This document shows positions 43,481 through 52,763 of a stretch of 64,000 nt of DNA, piece after piece (within the stretch, counting starts at the first letter, position 1; each line of letters begins with the position of its first letter). The stretch is from an uncultured Bacilli bacterium (lineage in GTDB: Bacteria; Bacillota_I; Bacilli_A; RF39; UBA660): positions 1 through 64,000 of the forward strand of contig CAKOMW010000002.1 of assembly GCA_934096805.1 (NCBI GenBank), given 5' to 3'. Both the position numbers and the translations under genes were made by a program. The notes under the pieces are model-generated. The model was not told where the DNA came from. It worked only from the letters and a program-made list of their open reading frames with translations, and ran no database searches.

Positions 43481-44832
43481 TGGGAAAACTATTCGGAACA
43501 GACGGCATAAGAGGCATTGTAAATGATGACTTAACAGCATCACTAGCCTTTAAAATCGGAGCAAGCGTCGCTAAAGTACTAAAACAAGAACTAAAAAAGG
43601 ATAACTTGACATTTCTGGTAGGAACCGACACTAGAATAAGCAAAGACATGTTTACAGCAAGCATTATATCTGGAGTCCTAAGCGAAAACTGTAACATCAT
43701 TGACCTTGGAATAATGCCAACACCAGCCATTTCATACCTAACTAAAGAACTAAAAAAAGACGGAGCCTTTATAATAAGTGCTAGCCACAATCCTAGTAAA
43801 TACAACGGGATAAAAGTACTAGACCAAAATGGATACAAACTAACAGAACAAATGGAAGAAAAAATAGAACGACAAATTATAAACTTCGAAGAAAACAATC
43901 AAATCAACAAATGCGGAAAAATATTAAAAACAAAAGACTCAATCGAACTATACATAAAGCACTTACTAAAAACAATTGATATAAACGATGAATTAAAAAA
44001 CAAGAAAATTCTAATTGATACCGCAAACGGAGCAAGCTACAAAACCGCTGAACAACTATTTAAAAAAATAAACATCAACTATGATATAATCAACAACCAC
44101 CCAGACGGACTAAACATAAATGAAAATGCTGGTTCAACCCACATCCAAAATCTTCAAAAACTAGTAAAAGAAAATAACTACGATTTAGGAATAGCCTACG
44201 ATGGTGATGCCGACAGATGCATAATGGTCGATGAAGACGGTGAAGAAGTAGACGGAGATTACATAATCGCCATATGTGGAAACCACCTAAAAAAACAAAA
44301 CAAACTAACCAACAACACTCTAACTGGAACTGTAATGTCCAACCTAGGACTAGTAAAATTCTGCAAAGAACAAAACATCAACTTTTCTAAAACCAAAGTT
44401 GGAGACAAATACGTCCTAGAAGAAATGTTAAAAAATAACTATCCCCTTGGAGGAGAACAAAGCGGTCACATAATATTTAAAGAATACGCCAACACCGGAG
44501 ACGGAGAATTAACATCACTTCAAGTCCTAAACGTCATGGCCAAAGAAAATAAGTCTTTAAAAGAACTAAAAAACATCATGAAAAAATATCCTCAAGTAAC
44601 CATAAACGTAGAAACAACTAAACAAGGAAAAGACCAGTTAAACACCAATAAAAACATTCAAAATAAAATTTCCGAACTAAACCAAATCCTAAACGAAGAT
44701 GGCAGAGTATTAGTAAGACCAAGTGGAACCGAAAACTTAATAAGAGTAATGATCGAAGGAAAAGATAAAAATCAAATAACCCAACAATGCGAAGAACTAG
44801 CAAATTATATTAACCAACAACTAAACAACTAA
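43480..44832 (+). CDS. glmM: Phosphoglucosamine mutase
   Basis: GlmM interconverts glucosamine-6-phosphate and -1-phosphate for peptidoglycan. The 450 residues show the start LFGTDGIRG, the catalytic phosphoserine loop SASHNPSKYNG (about 100-110), the metal loop DGDADRC (about 243-249), GGEQSGH and the C-terminal phosphate-binding RPSGTENLIRV. Translation is coupled to the GlmU-like gene by overlap of stop and start. Confidence 0.96.
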   Translation: MGKLFGTDGIRGIVNDDLTASLAFKIGASVAKVLKQELKKDNLTFLVGTDTRISKDMFTASIISGVLSENCNIIDLGIMPTPAISYLTKELKKDGAFIISASHNPSKYNGIKVLDQNGYKLTEQMEEKIERQIINFEENNQINKCGKILKTKDSIELYIKHLLKTIDINDELKNKKILIDTANGASYKTAEQLFKKININYDIINNHPDGLNINENAGSTHIQNLQKLVKENNYDLGIAYDGDADRCIMVDEDGEEVDGDYIIAICGNHLKKQNKLTNNTLTGTVMSNLGLVKFCKEQNINFSKTKVGDKYVLEEMLKNNYPLGGEQSGHIIFKEYANTGDGELTSLQVLNVMAKENKSLKELKNIMKKYPQVTINVETTKQGKDQLNTNKNIQNKISELNQILNEDGRVLVRPSGTENLIRVMIEGKDKNQITQQCEELANYINQQLNN

Positions 44833-44849
44833 TTTAAGCTTTATTTAAG
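44833..44849 (+). promoter_or_regulatory. Direct-repeat operator TTTAAG-N5-TTTAAG before the response regulator
   Basis: TTTAAG at 44833-44838 and 44844-44849, an 11-bp period as for OmpR-family sites. It covers the -35 position of a TATAAT -10 at 44859-44864. The same element precedes htrA. Confidence 0.6.
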
Positions 44850-44882
44850 AAAAAACAATATAATATTTAAGTGGTGATAAAA

Positions 44883-45578
44883 ATGAAAATATTAATAATC
44901 GAAGACGAATACAATCTAGCAGACGCTATATCTGCCATGCTAAAAGCTCAAAACTATATGGTTGACATAAGAACAGATGGTGAAGAAGGCTTATATGAAG
45001 CCTTAACCGACATCTACGACCTAATAATCCTAGACGTCATGCTTCCTAACAAAAATGGTTTTGAAATTCTAAAAGAGATAAAACAAGAAAAAATCTCATC
45101 CAAAGTAATAATGTTAACAGCCAAAAGCACTATCGAAGACAAAATGATAGGATTCAAAACAGGAGCAGATGATTATTTAACTAAACCATTCCACATGGAT
45201 GAACTATTAGCAAGAGTAAACCTAAAACTAAGAAAAGACAACAACGAAGAAAACAACATTCTAAAATACAATGACATTGAGCTAGACACAAAGAAACTAA
45301 TTCTAAAAAACACCACCACCAAAAGCGAAGTATCCGTAATAGGTAAAGAATTTCAACTACTAGAACTCCTAATAAGAAATAAAAACATCGTTCTATCCAA
45401 AGAACAAATATTTAATAAAATATGGGGCTTTGAAAGCGAATGCGAAATAAACACCCTAGAAGCATACATCTCATTCATCAGAAAAAAACTAAAACTTATA
45501 AAATCCCAAGTCCAAATAAAAGCCATAAGAGGAATAGGCTATAGATTAGAGGTACAAAATGAAAAAATTAAGAACTAA
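44883..45578 (+). CDS. OmpR-family response regulator
   Basis: The receiver domain (1-115) has the acidic pair in IIEDEY, the phospho-acceptor Asp in LDVMLPNKNG, Thr in MLTAKS and Lys in LTKPF. The C-terminal winged helix (about 130-230) ends with the usual RGIGYRLE. The 231 residues are normal length. ATG 44883 follows AAGTGGTGAT. It overlaps its kinase gene by 20 bases. Repeats upstream of it and of htrA suggest auto-regulation and control of the protease, hence an envelope-stress role like CssRS. Confidence 0.93.
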   Translation: MKILIIEDEYNLADAISAMLKAQNYMVDIRTDGEEGLYEALTDIYDLIILDVMLPNKNGFEILKEIKQEKISSKVIMLTAKSTIEDKMIGFKTGADDYLTKPFHMDELLARVNLKLRKDNNEENNILKYNDIELDTKKLILKNTTTKSEVSVIGKEFQLLELLIRNKNIVLSKEQIFNKIWGFESECEINTLEAYISFIRKKLKLIKSQVQIKAIRGIGYRLEVQNEKIKN

Positions 45579-46746
45579 ATTATTTGTAACCATATTTTTA
45601 ATCATCACAATCTTCACAACATTCATTTTTCTCTTCTCAAATCTAAGAGCCTACACCCAAGAAAAAAATAATATTGCAAACGTTATTGATAAACTATATA
45701 AAGAAGATCCATCAACCAATCTAGACCAAAAGAAAATTTTTATGGAATACAACATTTATACCATCATACTTGGAGAAAACAATACTTACAAAGCTATAAT
45801 ATCAAACACCCTAGAAGACATGAACTCTAAAAAAATAGAAAAATTAGCTAACAACATTATAAAGAAAAAAAATCAAAAACAATACATTGGTAATCTTTAT
45901 TTTAATCAATACTCTTACAAATTCATAAACGATGAAATTCTTATCATTATAGACAATAGCAAAACCACAAAGAAAGTAACCGAAACCCTAGTAGTAACCT
46001 CAATAACCTTTGTTTTATTAGAAATATCCACCGTGATAGTGGCATACACTCTAACAAAATGGTTAATAACCCCAGTCGAAACAAGCTTCGAAAAACAAAA
46101 AACCTTTATCGCCGATGCATCACATGAGTTAAAAACCCCCCTTACAGTAATAGACGCCAGTTGTGACGCTTACTTTAATGACAAAAATGATAAATGGATA
46201 AAAAATATAAAAAATGAAACAACCAGAATGACTAAACTAGTAACAGAACTATTAGACTTAGCCACTCTAGAAAACAATAACAAAGTCCCAATCCAAGAAG
46301 AAAACCTATCAAACATCATCGAAAGCTCAGTCCTTACCTTCGAAAGTCTATTCTATGAAAAAAACATAAAACTAAAATACAACATCAAAAAAGACATAAT
46401 GCTAGACTGCAACCAAGACTTAATAAAAGAGTTAATGAGTATTCTAATAGACAATGCTATAAGCCACACCAAAGAAAAAAATAAAGTAGAAATAACCTTA
46501 ACAAGTACCAATAAAGAAATAAATCTAAAAGTTAAAAATGAAGGTTCAAAAATAAATAAAGAAGACGAAACAAAAATATTTGAAAGATTTTATCGAGCAG
46601 ATAAATCAAGAAACAGACAAAACAACAAATACGGTCTAGGGCTCTCAATAGCCAAAAACATCGTTGAAAAACAAAAGGGAAACATAAAAGCTTACTCCAA
46701 AGACAACTATACAATATTTGAAATAACCTGGAATCAAAATAAATGA
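45559..46746 (+). CDS. Sensor histidine kinase
   Basis: Two membrane helices (about 8-28 and 138-160) flank a sensor domain of about 110 residues. Then come HisKA with the phospho-His in DASHELKTPLTV, the N box ILIDNAISHT, DETKIFERFYRADKS and the G box KYGLGLSIAKNIV. No HAMP domain is obvious; the linker after the second helix is short. The sensed signal is unknown. AGAGGTAC precedes ATG 45559 within the regulator gene. Confidence 0.93.
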   Translation: MKKLRTKLFVTIFLIITIFTTFIFLFSNLRAYTQEKNNIANVIDKLYKEDPSTNLDQKKIFMEYNIYTIILGENNTYKAIISNTLEDMNSKKIEKLANNIIKKKNQKQYIGNLYFNQYSYKFINDEILIIIDNSKTTKKVTETLVVTSITFVLLEISTVIVAYTLTKWLITPVETSFEKQKTFIADASHELKTPLTVIDASCDAYFNDKNDKWIKNIKNETTRMTKLVTELLDLATLENNNKVPIQEENLSNIIESSVLTFESLFYEKNIKLKYNIKKDIMLDCNQDLIKELMSILIDNAISHTKEKNKVEITLTSTNKEINLKVKNEGSKINKEDETKIFERFYRADKSRNRQNNKYGLGLSIAKNIVEKQKGNIKAYSKDNYTIFEITWNQNK

Positions 46747-46752
46747 TTCCTT

Positions 46753-46769
46753 TTTAAGTTTCTTTTAAG
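46753..46769 (+). promoter_or_regulatory. Direct-repeat operator TTTAAG-N5-TTTAAG before htrA
   Basis: TTTAAG at 46753-46758 and 46764-46769, the same sequence, period and distance (10 bp) from a -10-like TAAACT (46780-46785) as before the response regulator. Confidence 0.6.
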
Positions 46770-46805
46770 TTTAAAAAAGTAAACTAAATACAAGGAGGAA
46801 AGAAT

Positions 46806-47963
46806 ATGGAAAATAATAATGAACAAAATAAACAAGAACAACCAAAAGAAACAATAAAAAAAGACAAAAATAAAAACATTAGAAACAACATAATAATAGG
46901 AATAACACTATTTGCCCTTGGAGTACTTTCAGCTTTTATAATAATATGTCAAGAACCAAACATATTAACCAAAATAACAGAACAAAAAAATGTAACCATC
47001 ACTGATACAGGTATTTCAGAAGCAGTAGACAAAGTATACGATAAAACCGTAATCGTAACAACATACAAAGACAATCAAAAATACTCATCGGGAAGTGGAT
47101 TCATCTATAAAGTAAACAAAGACACTACTTATATAATTACTAACCACCATGTAGTAGCATCAGGAGAAACCTACAAAATTACCACCACTGATGAAGAACA
47201 ACAAGATGCAACCCTTGTAGGAAGCGATCAATACTCCGACATTGCAGTATTAAAAGTAAAAACAAAAAGCACATATAAAGAAGTAGAAAAAGGAAATAGC
47301 AATAAACTAAAAATCGGAGACACAACCTTCGCCATAGGGGCACCCTTAACAAGTGACTACTCATGGACAGTAACCAAAGGAATAATCTCAGGAAAAGAAA
47401 GACTAGTAGAAATATCAACTACATCAACAAACGAATCAGACTATGTTATGAACGTTATCCAAACAGACACAGCCGTAAACCAAGGAAATTCAGGAGGTCC
47501 ATTATGTAATGCAAACGGTGAAGTAATAGGAATAATATCAGCAAAAATAAGTGGTACCGGAGTCGAAGGAATGGGCTTTGCCATACCAATAGAAACAGCA
47601 ACAGAAAAAGCCGATAACATAATAAATAAGAAAACAACAACATACCCATACCTAGGAATATCAATGATGAACCTAACAGACATAAAATCATATCCAAACT
47701 ACTATAACTATTTAGAAAAAACAAACCTAGAAAATGGAGTAGTAGTAATGTCAGTAGAAAACAATTCACCGGCTAAAAAAGCTGGACTAAAAGAAGGAGA
47801 CATTATAACAAAACTGAATGATGAAGAAACAAAAAACATAGCTTATCTAAGATACAAACTATATAAACATAAAAAAGGAGACAAAATAACCATAACCTAT
47901 GAAAGAAATGGTAAAACAAAAACAACCAAAGTAAAACTAACTGATCAAAACAAACAAGCATAA
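46806..47963 (+). CDS. htrA: HtrA/DegP-like membrane-anchored serine protease with PDZ domain
   Basis: A quality-control protease for misfolded surface and secreted proteins. An acidic/basic cytoplasmic tail and one helix (about 29-50) are followed by the trypsin-like domain with His in NHHVVAS, Asp in SDIAVLK and Ser in GNSGGPL. A PDZ domain follows (about 280-385: GVVVMSVENNSPAKKAGLKEGDII). The 385 residues match Gram-positive HtrA. CAAGGAGG precedes ATG 46806. The adjacent two-component operon and shared repeats imply it is the main target of that system. A terminator follows. Confidence 0.95.
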   Translation: MENNNEQNKQEQPKETIKKDKNKNIRNNIIIGITLFALGVLSAFIIICQEPNILTKITEQKNVTITDTGISEAVDKVYDKTVIVTTYKDNQKYSSGSGFIYKVNKDTTYIITNHHVVASGETYKITTTDEEQQDATLVGSDQYSDIAVLKVKTKSTYKEVEKGNSNKLKIGDTTFAIGAPLTSDYSWTVTKGIISGKERLVEISTTSTNESDYVMNVIQTDTAVNQGNSGGPLCNANGEVIGIISAKISGTGVEGMGFAIPIETATEKADNIINKKTTTYPYLGISMMNLTDIKSYPNYYNYLEKTNLENGVVVMSVENNSPAKKAGLKEGDIITKLNDEETKNIAYLRYKLYKHKKGDKITITYERNGKTKTTKVKLTDQNKQA

Positions 47964-47975
47964 AACAAACCAAAA

Positions 47976-48001
47976 GGTACTTGAAAAAGTATCTTTTTTG
48001 T
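47976..48001 (+). terminator. Terminator after htrA
   Basis: GGTACTT pairs with AAGTATC (one G:U), then six Ts. Confidence 0.7.
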
Positions 48002-48013
48002 ATTAAAATTAAA

Positions 48014-48090
48014 TTATAGAAAACTAAGGAAGGAGGAAGAAATTTTATAACAAACATACATATATTTGTTATGAGATTTTTGAATTTTTT
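48014..48090 (+). promoter_or_regulatory. Structured leader of copy 3 with distant ribosome site and mini-ORF
   Basis: GGAAGGAGGA (about 48028-48038) lies about 55 bases from ATG 48091. Between them is a perfect 8-bp hairpin ATAACAAA / TTTGTTAT, and then a 7-codon mini-ORF (48071-48094, MRFLNFL) whose TGA overlaps the start codon. The leader begins with the same ATAGAAAACTAA as copy 2. Confidence 0.45.
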
Positions 48091-49639
48091 ATGACAAATA
48101 AATATTCGTCTGGGGGGGGGGCAAAATACTACTAGCCCTATAAATAAAAAAGGGAAAACAATAAAAATAATATCAATAATAATACTTTTAATACTAATAG
48201 TAATTAGTATATCTTTTGCATTAGGTAATATTGATATAAATATACTAGGAAGAAGAAATATAAAAATATCTAAATGTGAACTAGATATAAACTTTAAAGA
48301 AAGTGAAGAACTAATGCTAGTAAGTAAATATCCCATATCAAAAGAAGAAGCATTAAAGTATAATGCAAAAGAAATAAATATAACAAACAATTCTACATGT
48401 GATACAGCTTATTATAAAGTAACAATAAAAGACTTAGTAAATTCATCTATAAATAAAGATAAGATTAACTATCAAGTAATAGATAAAAGTACAAATACAG
48501 AAACAATAGATAAAAACCCAGATAACTTTAATATAAGTGATTCACTTACTAAAGGAAATACAAAAACATACACAATAAGACTATGGATAGATGAAAGTGC
48601 AACCAATACTGACTTATTTATAAATGGAGATACAACAAAACCAATAGAATATAAATATGCACTTAACATAGAATCAAGTGATGAAGAGATAAAAGGAGCA
48701 GGCATGACAGCAACAGAATTTGCCCAAGCAAATGTAGGACAAAATGGTTTGGAACAAATAACACATACTATAGATAATACACTTCAAGTTGATGAAAGAT
48801 TTGCAACAGAATATAGATACAGGGGAGGAAATTCCACAGTAAATAATTGGGTATATTTTAACTGCAGTGATCCCTCTAATCAAACAGACTCAACATGCGA
48901 AAAATGGATGATAATTGGAGTAATTCCAACAGAAGACGCAAATGGAAATGTTACAAACAGGTTCAAAATGCTAAGACAAATCATTCGTAATGGAGATTTG
49001 TGTATAATAAAACCATCAGGTGGAGGTGGCTCATCAGGTGGAGGTGGCTCATCAGGTGGAGGAAACGGTTCTACAGATACTTTGTATAGCTGCAACAATA
49101 ATTACGCAAACAATACTATGTATAATTATTGTTTTTCGGAAAATATTATAAACTCTAACTATACAGATTATGTAGATTATGCAAAGTATTATCTTGGTGG
49201 TTATAGCTCAATAGACGTTACTCCAAAACAAATGTGGCAGTATGAGAGAAAAAATGAAGCTAACAGAGAAGGATATTTTTATAAAGATAATCAGTTGAAT
49301 GTTACTAAAAAAGTTGCATTTTTAAGTATCAGTGACCATGGATATGCCTCAAGTAACTGTGAAGATAAAACTTTAAACGGTGATAATTCAGACAACATTT
49401 ATTCCTGTGATAATTGGATATTAGATAGGTTTGATCAAGGGAACATTCGAATATTTATTAATGCAGGCTCTGCTAGTAACAAAAGTATTTATCATTTTTC
49501 ATCGTCCAGGATTATTCTCAGTGAAATGAAAACTAACAGTACCGCTCAAGTCATTAACGTCCTAACCCTCTCTTCCAACATTAAAATTACTGGAGGTAAA
49601 GGTACTAAGACTGAACCATACCAATTATCAGTGGAATAA
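48091..49639 (+). CDS. Phase-variable membrane-anchored surface protein, copy 3 (OFF in this sequence)
   Basis: ATG 48091 reads TNKYSSGGG and, because the tract has ten Gs, then AKYY and a TAG at 48133-48135. With nine Gs it would continue QNTTSPINKK, a membrane helix and stalk, to 49639 (515 residues). The stalk is almost identical to copies 1 and 4. The head shares QVDERFATEYRYRGG and KYYLGGYSS but contains a Gly/Ser linker (two GGGGS units and a third partial one) and a diverged end (VLTLSSNIKITGG). The end is not template-like. An internal ATG at 48314 opens the long frame without a membrane helix. It is preceded by the htrA terminator. Confidence 0.85.
48112..48121 (+). repeat. Poly-G contingency tract, copy 3: 10 G (OFF)
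   Basis: Ten Gs; nine would open the 515-codon frame. Flanks are identical to the other three tracts. Confidence 0.9.
49014..49067 (+). repeat. Three tandem 18-bp repeats coding a GGGGS-type linker
   Basis: Repeats of TCAGGTGGAGGTGGCTCA encode SGGGGS; the third is partial and ends in GGAAACGGT. Repeat number could change by slippage, altering head spacing. Gly is coded by GGT/GGA/GGC, unlike the GGG tract. Confidence 0.85.
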
Positions 49640-50070
49640 TACAAAAATAAATAAAATATAAAAAAATTAAAAAAATATAAAAATTCAGTTTCATTTAAGA
49701 AATATCCACTATACTTAAGATGTAAACAAAAATATTTGTTTATGAAAGAGGTGAGATATGACATACAAAAAGCAATATTAAAAAAATAAAAACTTAAACT
49801 CCTAAAAAGAATTTGCGAAAAAAATCGCAAAATGTAAAAAATATAAAAATATTAACAAACCTGTCTAATTAAAAAAACGAAAAAAGATGAAATTTAAACG
49901 ATTCGAAAATTTACAATTATTTGTGTTGTAAAACGCCTAATAATAAAATGATGGTAACTTTAGCCATCATTTTTATTTGATATAATAATCAAATAAAACC
50001 CTAACAAAAATTACTTTATTTTATTAAACAAAAATGATATAATACACATGTATATAAAGGAGAGATACCC
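49640..50070. other. Intergenic stretch after copy 3
   Basis: Very AT-rich. It holds a possible 7-codon peptide (MTYKKQY, starting 49759) behind GAGGTGA with a TATACT upstream, the 15-base string ATTCGAAAATTTACA (49901-49915) that recurs in the copy 2 leader (18574-18588), and a terminator-like ATGATGG / CCATCAT hairpin with Ts near 49950-49975. No gene was recognised. Confidence 0.6.
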
Positions 50071-50916
50071 ATGATTGATATCATTTTAGATACATTAATC
50101 GATGCTTTAAAACTGTTACCATTTTTATTTGCAACATTCCTTGTAATAGAATACATCGAACACAAACTAAAGGACAAACCAAGACAAAAACTACAAAATA
50201 GTAAATACGGTCCTGTAATCGGAGCCCTTCTCGGAGCCTTTCCTCAATGCGGTTTTAGCGTCGCTGCCACTAACCTCTATATCACAAGGATAATCTCCTT
50301 AGGTACCTTAATTGCAATTTTTCTATCAACTAGTGATGAAATGCTACCAATCCTAATAGCAAACAAAACAAACCCCATAATCATAATAAAAATAGTAAGC
50401 ATAAAAATAATAATTGGTATGATCTGTGGTATTATAATAGACCTAATATACAAAAAAAATAAAAAAGAAGAAATAGAAAAATCTCCCTACGAAATATGTG
50501 AACATTCAAAATGTGGCTGTAATAATAACATTATAAAATCATCTCTAAAACATACCATAAATATATTGATATTCATCATAATCATCAGTTTCATATTAAA
50601 CTTATCACTTTCTTATCTAGGTCAAGACAAAATAAAAACATTATTTCTAAATAATAATATTTTTGCCCCATTTATATCTGGTTTAATAGGTCTAATTCCA
50701 AACTGTGGTGCAAGCATAGCTTTAACAGAACTTTACCTAGAAGACGTCATCACCCTTGGAACATCATTATCAGGGCTTTTATCAGGAAGTGGAATAGGGC
50801 TTCTAGTACTAATAAAACAAAACAAAAATATTAAACAAAACATCCTAATAATTTTAACAATTTATCTAATCGGAGTAATAAGTGGTATTATCATTAATCT
50901 AATTAATATCATGTAA
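50071..50916 (+). CDS. ArsP_2-like 8-10 TM permease (putative metal exporter)
   Basis: A 281-residue polytopic protein with two repeated halves. Each has a motif with a membrane cysteine: LLGAFPQCGFSVAATNLY and GLIGLIPNCGASIALTELY. This is the pattern of the 'putative 10TM heavy-metal exporter' (ArsP_2) family, suggested for manganese or arsenic export. The cytoplasmic loop contains EICEHSKCGCNNN, a His/Cys cluster that could bind metal. AAAGGAGAGA precedes ATG 50071. It is followed 12 bases later by sufB, so they may be co-transcribed; metal and Fe-S links are speculative. Confidence 0.78.
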   Translation: MIDIILDTLIDALKLLPFLFATFLVIEYIEHKLKDKPRQKLQNSKYGPVIGALLGAFPQCGFSVAATNLYITRIISLGTLIAIFLSTSDEMLPILIANKTNPIIIIKIVSIKIIIGMICGIIIDLIYKKNKKEEIEKSPYEICEHSKCGCNNNIIKSSLKHTINILIFIIIISFILNLSLSYLGQDKIKTLFLNNNIFAPFISGLIGLIPNCGASIALTELYLEDVITLGTSLSGLLSGSGIGLLVLIKQNKNIKQNILIILTIYLIGVISGIIINLINIM

Positions 50917-50928
50917 AAGGAGGACCTT

Positions 50929-52239
50929 ATGGAAATAATAGGACTAAATGAAGAAAAAATAAAACAAATATCAAAGATGAAACAAGAAGACCCAACCATT
51001 CTAGACTATCGCCTAAAATGTTACAATAAGTTCAAAGAACTAGGACTTCCTTCCTTTGGACCTAAAATAAACATTGACTTTGACAAAGTAAAATACTATA
51101 AAAACAATCTAGACAACAACATAAAAAACGATTGGAATAATATTGAAAATCAAGTAAAAGATGAATTCAATAACCTTGGGGTAATATCATCAGAAAAATA
51201 CTTAGACGGAATCGGTGTTCAATACCAAAGCGAAGTAATATATCACAACATGCTAAAAGAATTAAACGATAAAAATGTAATCTTCACTTCAATAGAAAAT
51301 GCTATGAAAAAATATCCGGAACTAGTAAACAAATACTTCTCAAAAATAGTATCCCCATCAGAAAATAAATTCACTGCCTTAAATGGTGCTGTTTTTTCAG
51401 GAGGAAGCTTTATCTATATACCAAAAAACACCAAACTAGATAGACCGCTCCAAAGTTACTTCAGAATAAACAGCAAAGATTTAGGACAATTTGAAAGAAC
51501 CTTAATCGTAGTGGACGACAACAGTGAACTTCATTATATCGAAGGATGCACAGCAAGAGACTATTCCACTAGCAACCTTCATGCAGCAGTAGTAGAAATA
51601 TATGTAGGAAAAAACAGTAAATGTCGCTACAGTACTATTCAAAACTGGGCTACCAACGTTTATAACCTCGTAACAAAAAGAGCCTTAGTCGAAGAAAACG
51701 GAACCATGGAATGGATAGACGGAAACATAGGTTCATACAAAACAATGAAATACCCATGTTGCGTCCTAAAAGGAGACTACTCCAAAGGTACATGTATCAC
51801 TATAAGCATCGCTAAAGGAAAACAACAACAAGACAGTGGAGCCAAAATGATTCACATCGGAAAAAACACAACCAGCAACATTATCTCTAAAAGCATTGCC
51901 ATGGAAAATGGTTCATCAGACTATCGTGGTAAGGTAGAAATAAAAAAAAGTGCGACAAACTCAACCTCGCTTGTAAAATGTGATAGTCTAATCCTCGATA
52001 AAAACTCCAGTAGCGACACATATCCTAATAACATTGTCAACAATAACACTAGCAACATTGAACACGAAGCAACCGTTTCAAAAATAAGCGAAGAGAAACT
52101 ATTCTACATGATGAGCCGTGGCATCTCCAAAGAAAAAGCCATTGAACTAATTATACTAGGATTCACAGACAGATTTAAACAAGAACTTCCAATGGAATAC
52201 GCTGTTGAATTAAATCAACTATTAAAACAAAATTTATAA
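50929..52239 (+). CDS. sufB: Fe-S cluster assembly scaffold SufB
   Basis: SufB, in the SufBCD complex, builds Fe-S clusters. The 436 residues show the family's N-terminal SPSENKFTALNGAVFSGGSF region, the beta-helix core (LHYIEGCTARDYSTSNLHAAVVEI, TKRALVEENGTMEWIDGN) and the C-terminal IEHEATVSKISEEKLFYMMSRGIS with its conserved metal-ligand residues. ATG 50929 follows AAAAGGAGGA. sufC, sufD, sufS and sufU are not in the window, so sufB stands apart from the usual operon. The Fe-S users trhP2 and perhaps the UDG-like protein are in the window. Confidence 0.92.
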   Translation: MEIIGLNEEKIKQISKMKQEDPTILDYRLKCYNKFKELGLPSFGPKINIDFDKVKYYKNNLDNNIKNDWNNIENQVKDEFNNLGVISSEKYLDGIGVQYQSEVIYHNMLKELNDKNVIFTSIENAMKKYPELVNKYFSKIVSPSENKFTALNGAVFSGGSFIYIPKNTKLDRPLQSYFRINSKDLGQFERTLIVVDDNSELHYIEGCTARDYSTSNLHAAVVEIYVGKNSKCRYSTIQNWATNVYNLVTKRALVEENGTMEWIDGNIGSYKTMKYPCCVLKGDYSKGTCITISIAKGKQQQDSGAKMIHIGKNTTSNIISKSIAMENGSSDYRGKVEIKKSATNSTSLVKCDSLILDKNSSSDTYPNNIVNNNTSNIEHEATVSKISEEKLFYMMSRGISKEKAIELIILGFTDRFKQELPMEYAVELNQLLKQNL

Positions 52240-52289
52240 AAAAAGTTAAATTATGCTACTTTGACCATTTTGAACATAAAAAACTAACC

Positions 52290-52328
52290 AAAAAAGTAAT
52301 TTTTCCCTAGAGAAAAACTACTTTTTTA
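52290..52328 (+). terminator. Terminator after sufB
   Basis: AAAAGTA pairs with TACTTTT across a loop that itself contains TTTTTCCCTAGAGAAAAA; Ts follow. Confidence 0.6.
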
Positions 52329-52416
52329 ATACAAAAAAAACAACAAAAAATAAAAAATGCCCATTTGCAACCGCAAAATTAATTAGGTATTATATCACCA
52401 GAAAGGAGGTGATTTA

Positions 52417-52752
52417 ATGCTTAATCAAGTTACACTAGTAGGAAGACTAGTAAAAAAACCAGAAGTAGTAGAGTCAGAAAACAAAACCAAAAGAAGTATC
52501 ATCACCTTAGCAGTGCCAAGAAACTTCAAAAACGTAAACGGTGAATACGAAACTGACTTCATTGACTGCATTCTCTGGCAAAACAATGCCCTAAACACTG
52601 CAGAATACTGTGACAAAGGCGACATAATAGGAATAAGAGGAAGAATTCAAACCTCAGTATATGAAAAAGAAGGAACTAAAATATACAAAAAAGAAATAAT
52701 CGCAGAAAAAGTAACATTCCTATCAGGGAATAAAAAAGAAAAGACAGAATAA
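52417..52752 (+). CDS. ssb: Single-stranded DNA-binding protein (OB-fold, short form)
   Basis: The 111 residues begin MLNQVTLVGRLVKKPEV and contain SIITLAVPRNF, DFIDCILWQNNA and GDIIGIRGRIQTS, the standard SSB OB-fold. There is no acidic C-terminal tail (DDDIPF-like), which full-length SSB uses to bind partners, so this is probably a second, specialised SSB such as the competence type (SsbB/YwpH). A strong AAAGGAGGTGAT site precedes ATG 52417. A terminator overlaps its end. Confidence 0.9.
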   Translation: MLNQVTLVGRLVKKPEVVESENKTKRSIITLAVPRNFKNVNGEYETDFIDCILWQNNALNTAEYCDKGDIIGIRGRIQTSVYEKEGTKIYKKEIIAEKVTFLSGNKKEKTE

Positions 52753-52763
52753 TCTGTCTTTTA
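52740..52763 (+). terminator. Terminator after ssb
   Basis: AAGACAGA / TCTGTCTT stem with loop ATAA and T tail. Confidence 0.8.

Noticed and set aside
47803..48390. Long - strand frames containing CPPP opposite the poly-G tracts (also near 18510-18731 and 55830-56444)
   Set aside because: They are complements of the G tract and the surface genes; no ribosome sites or family features.
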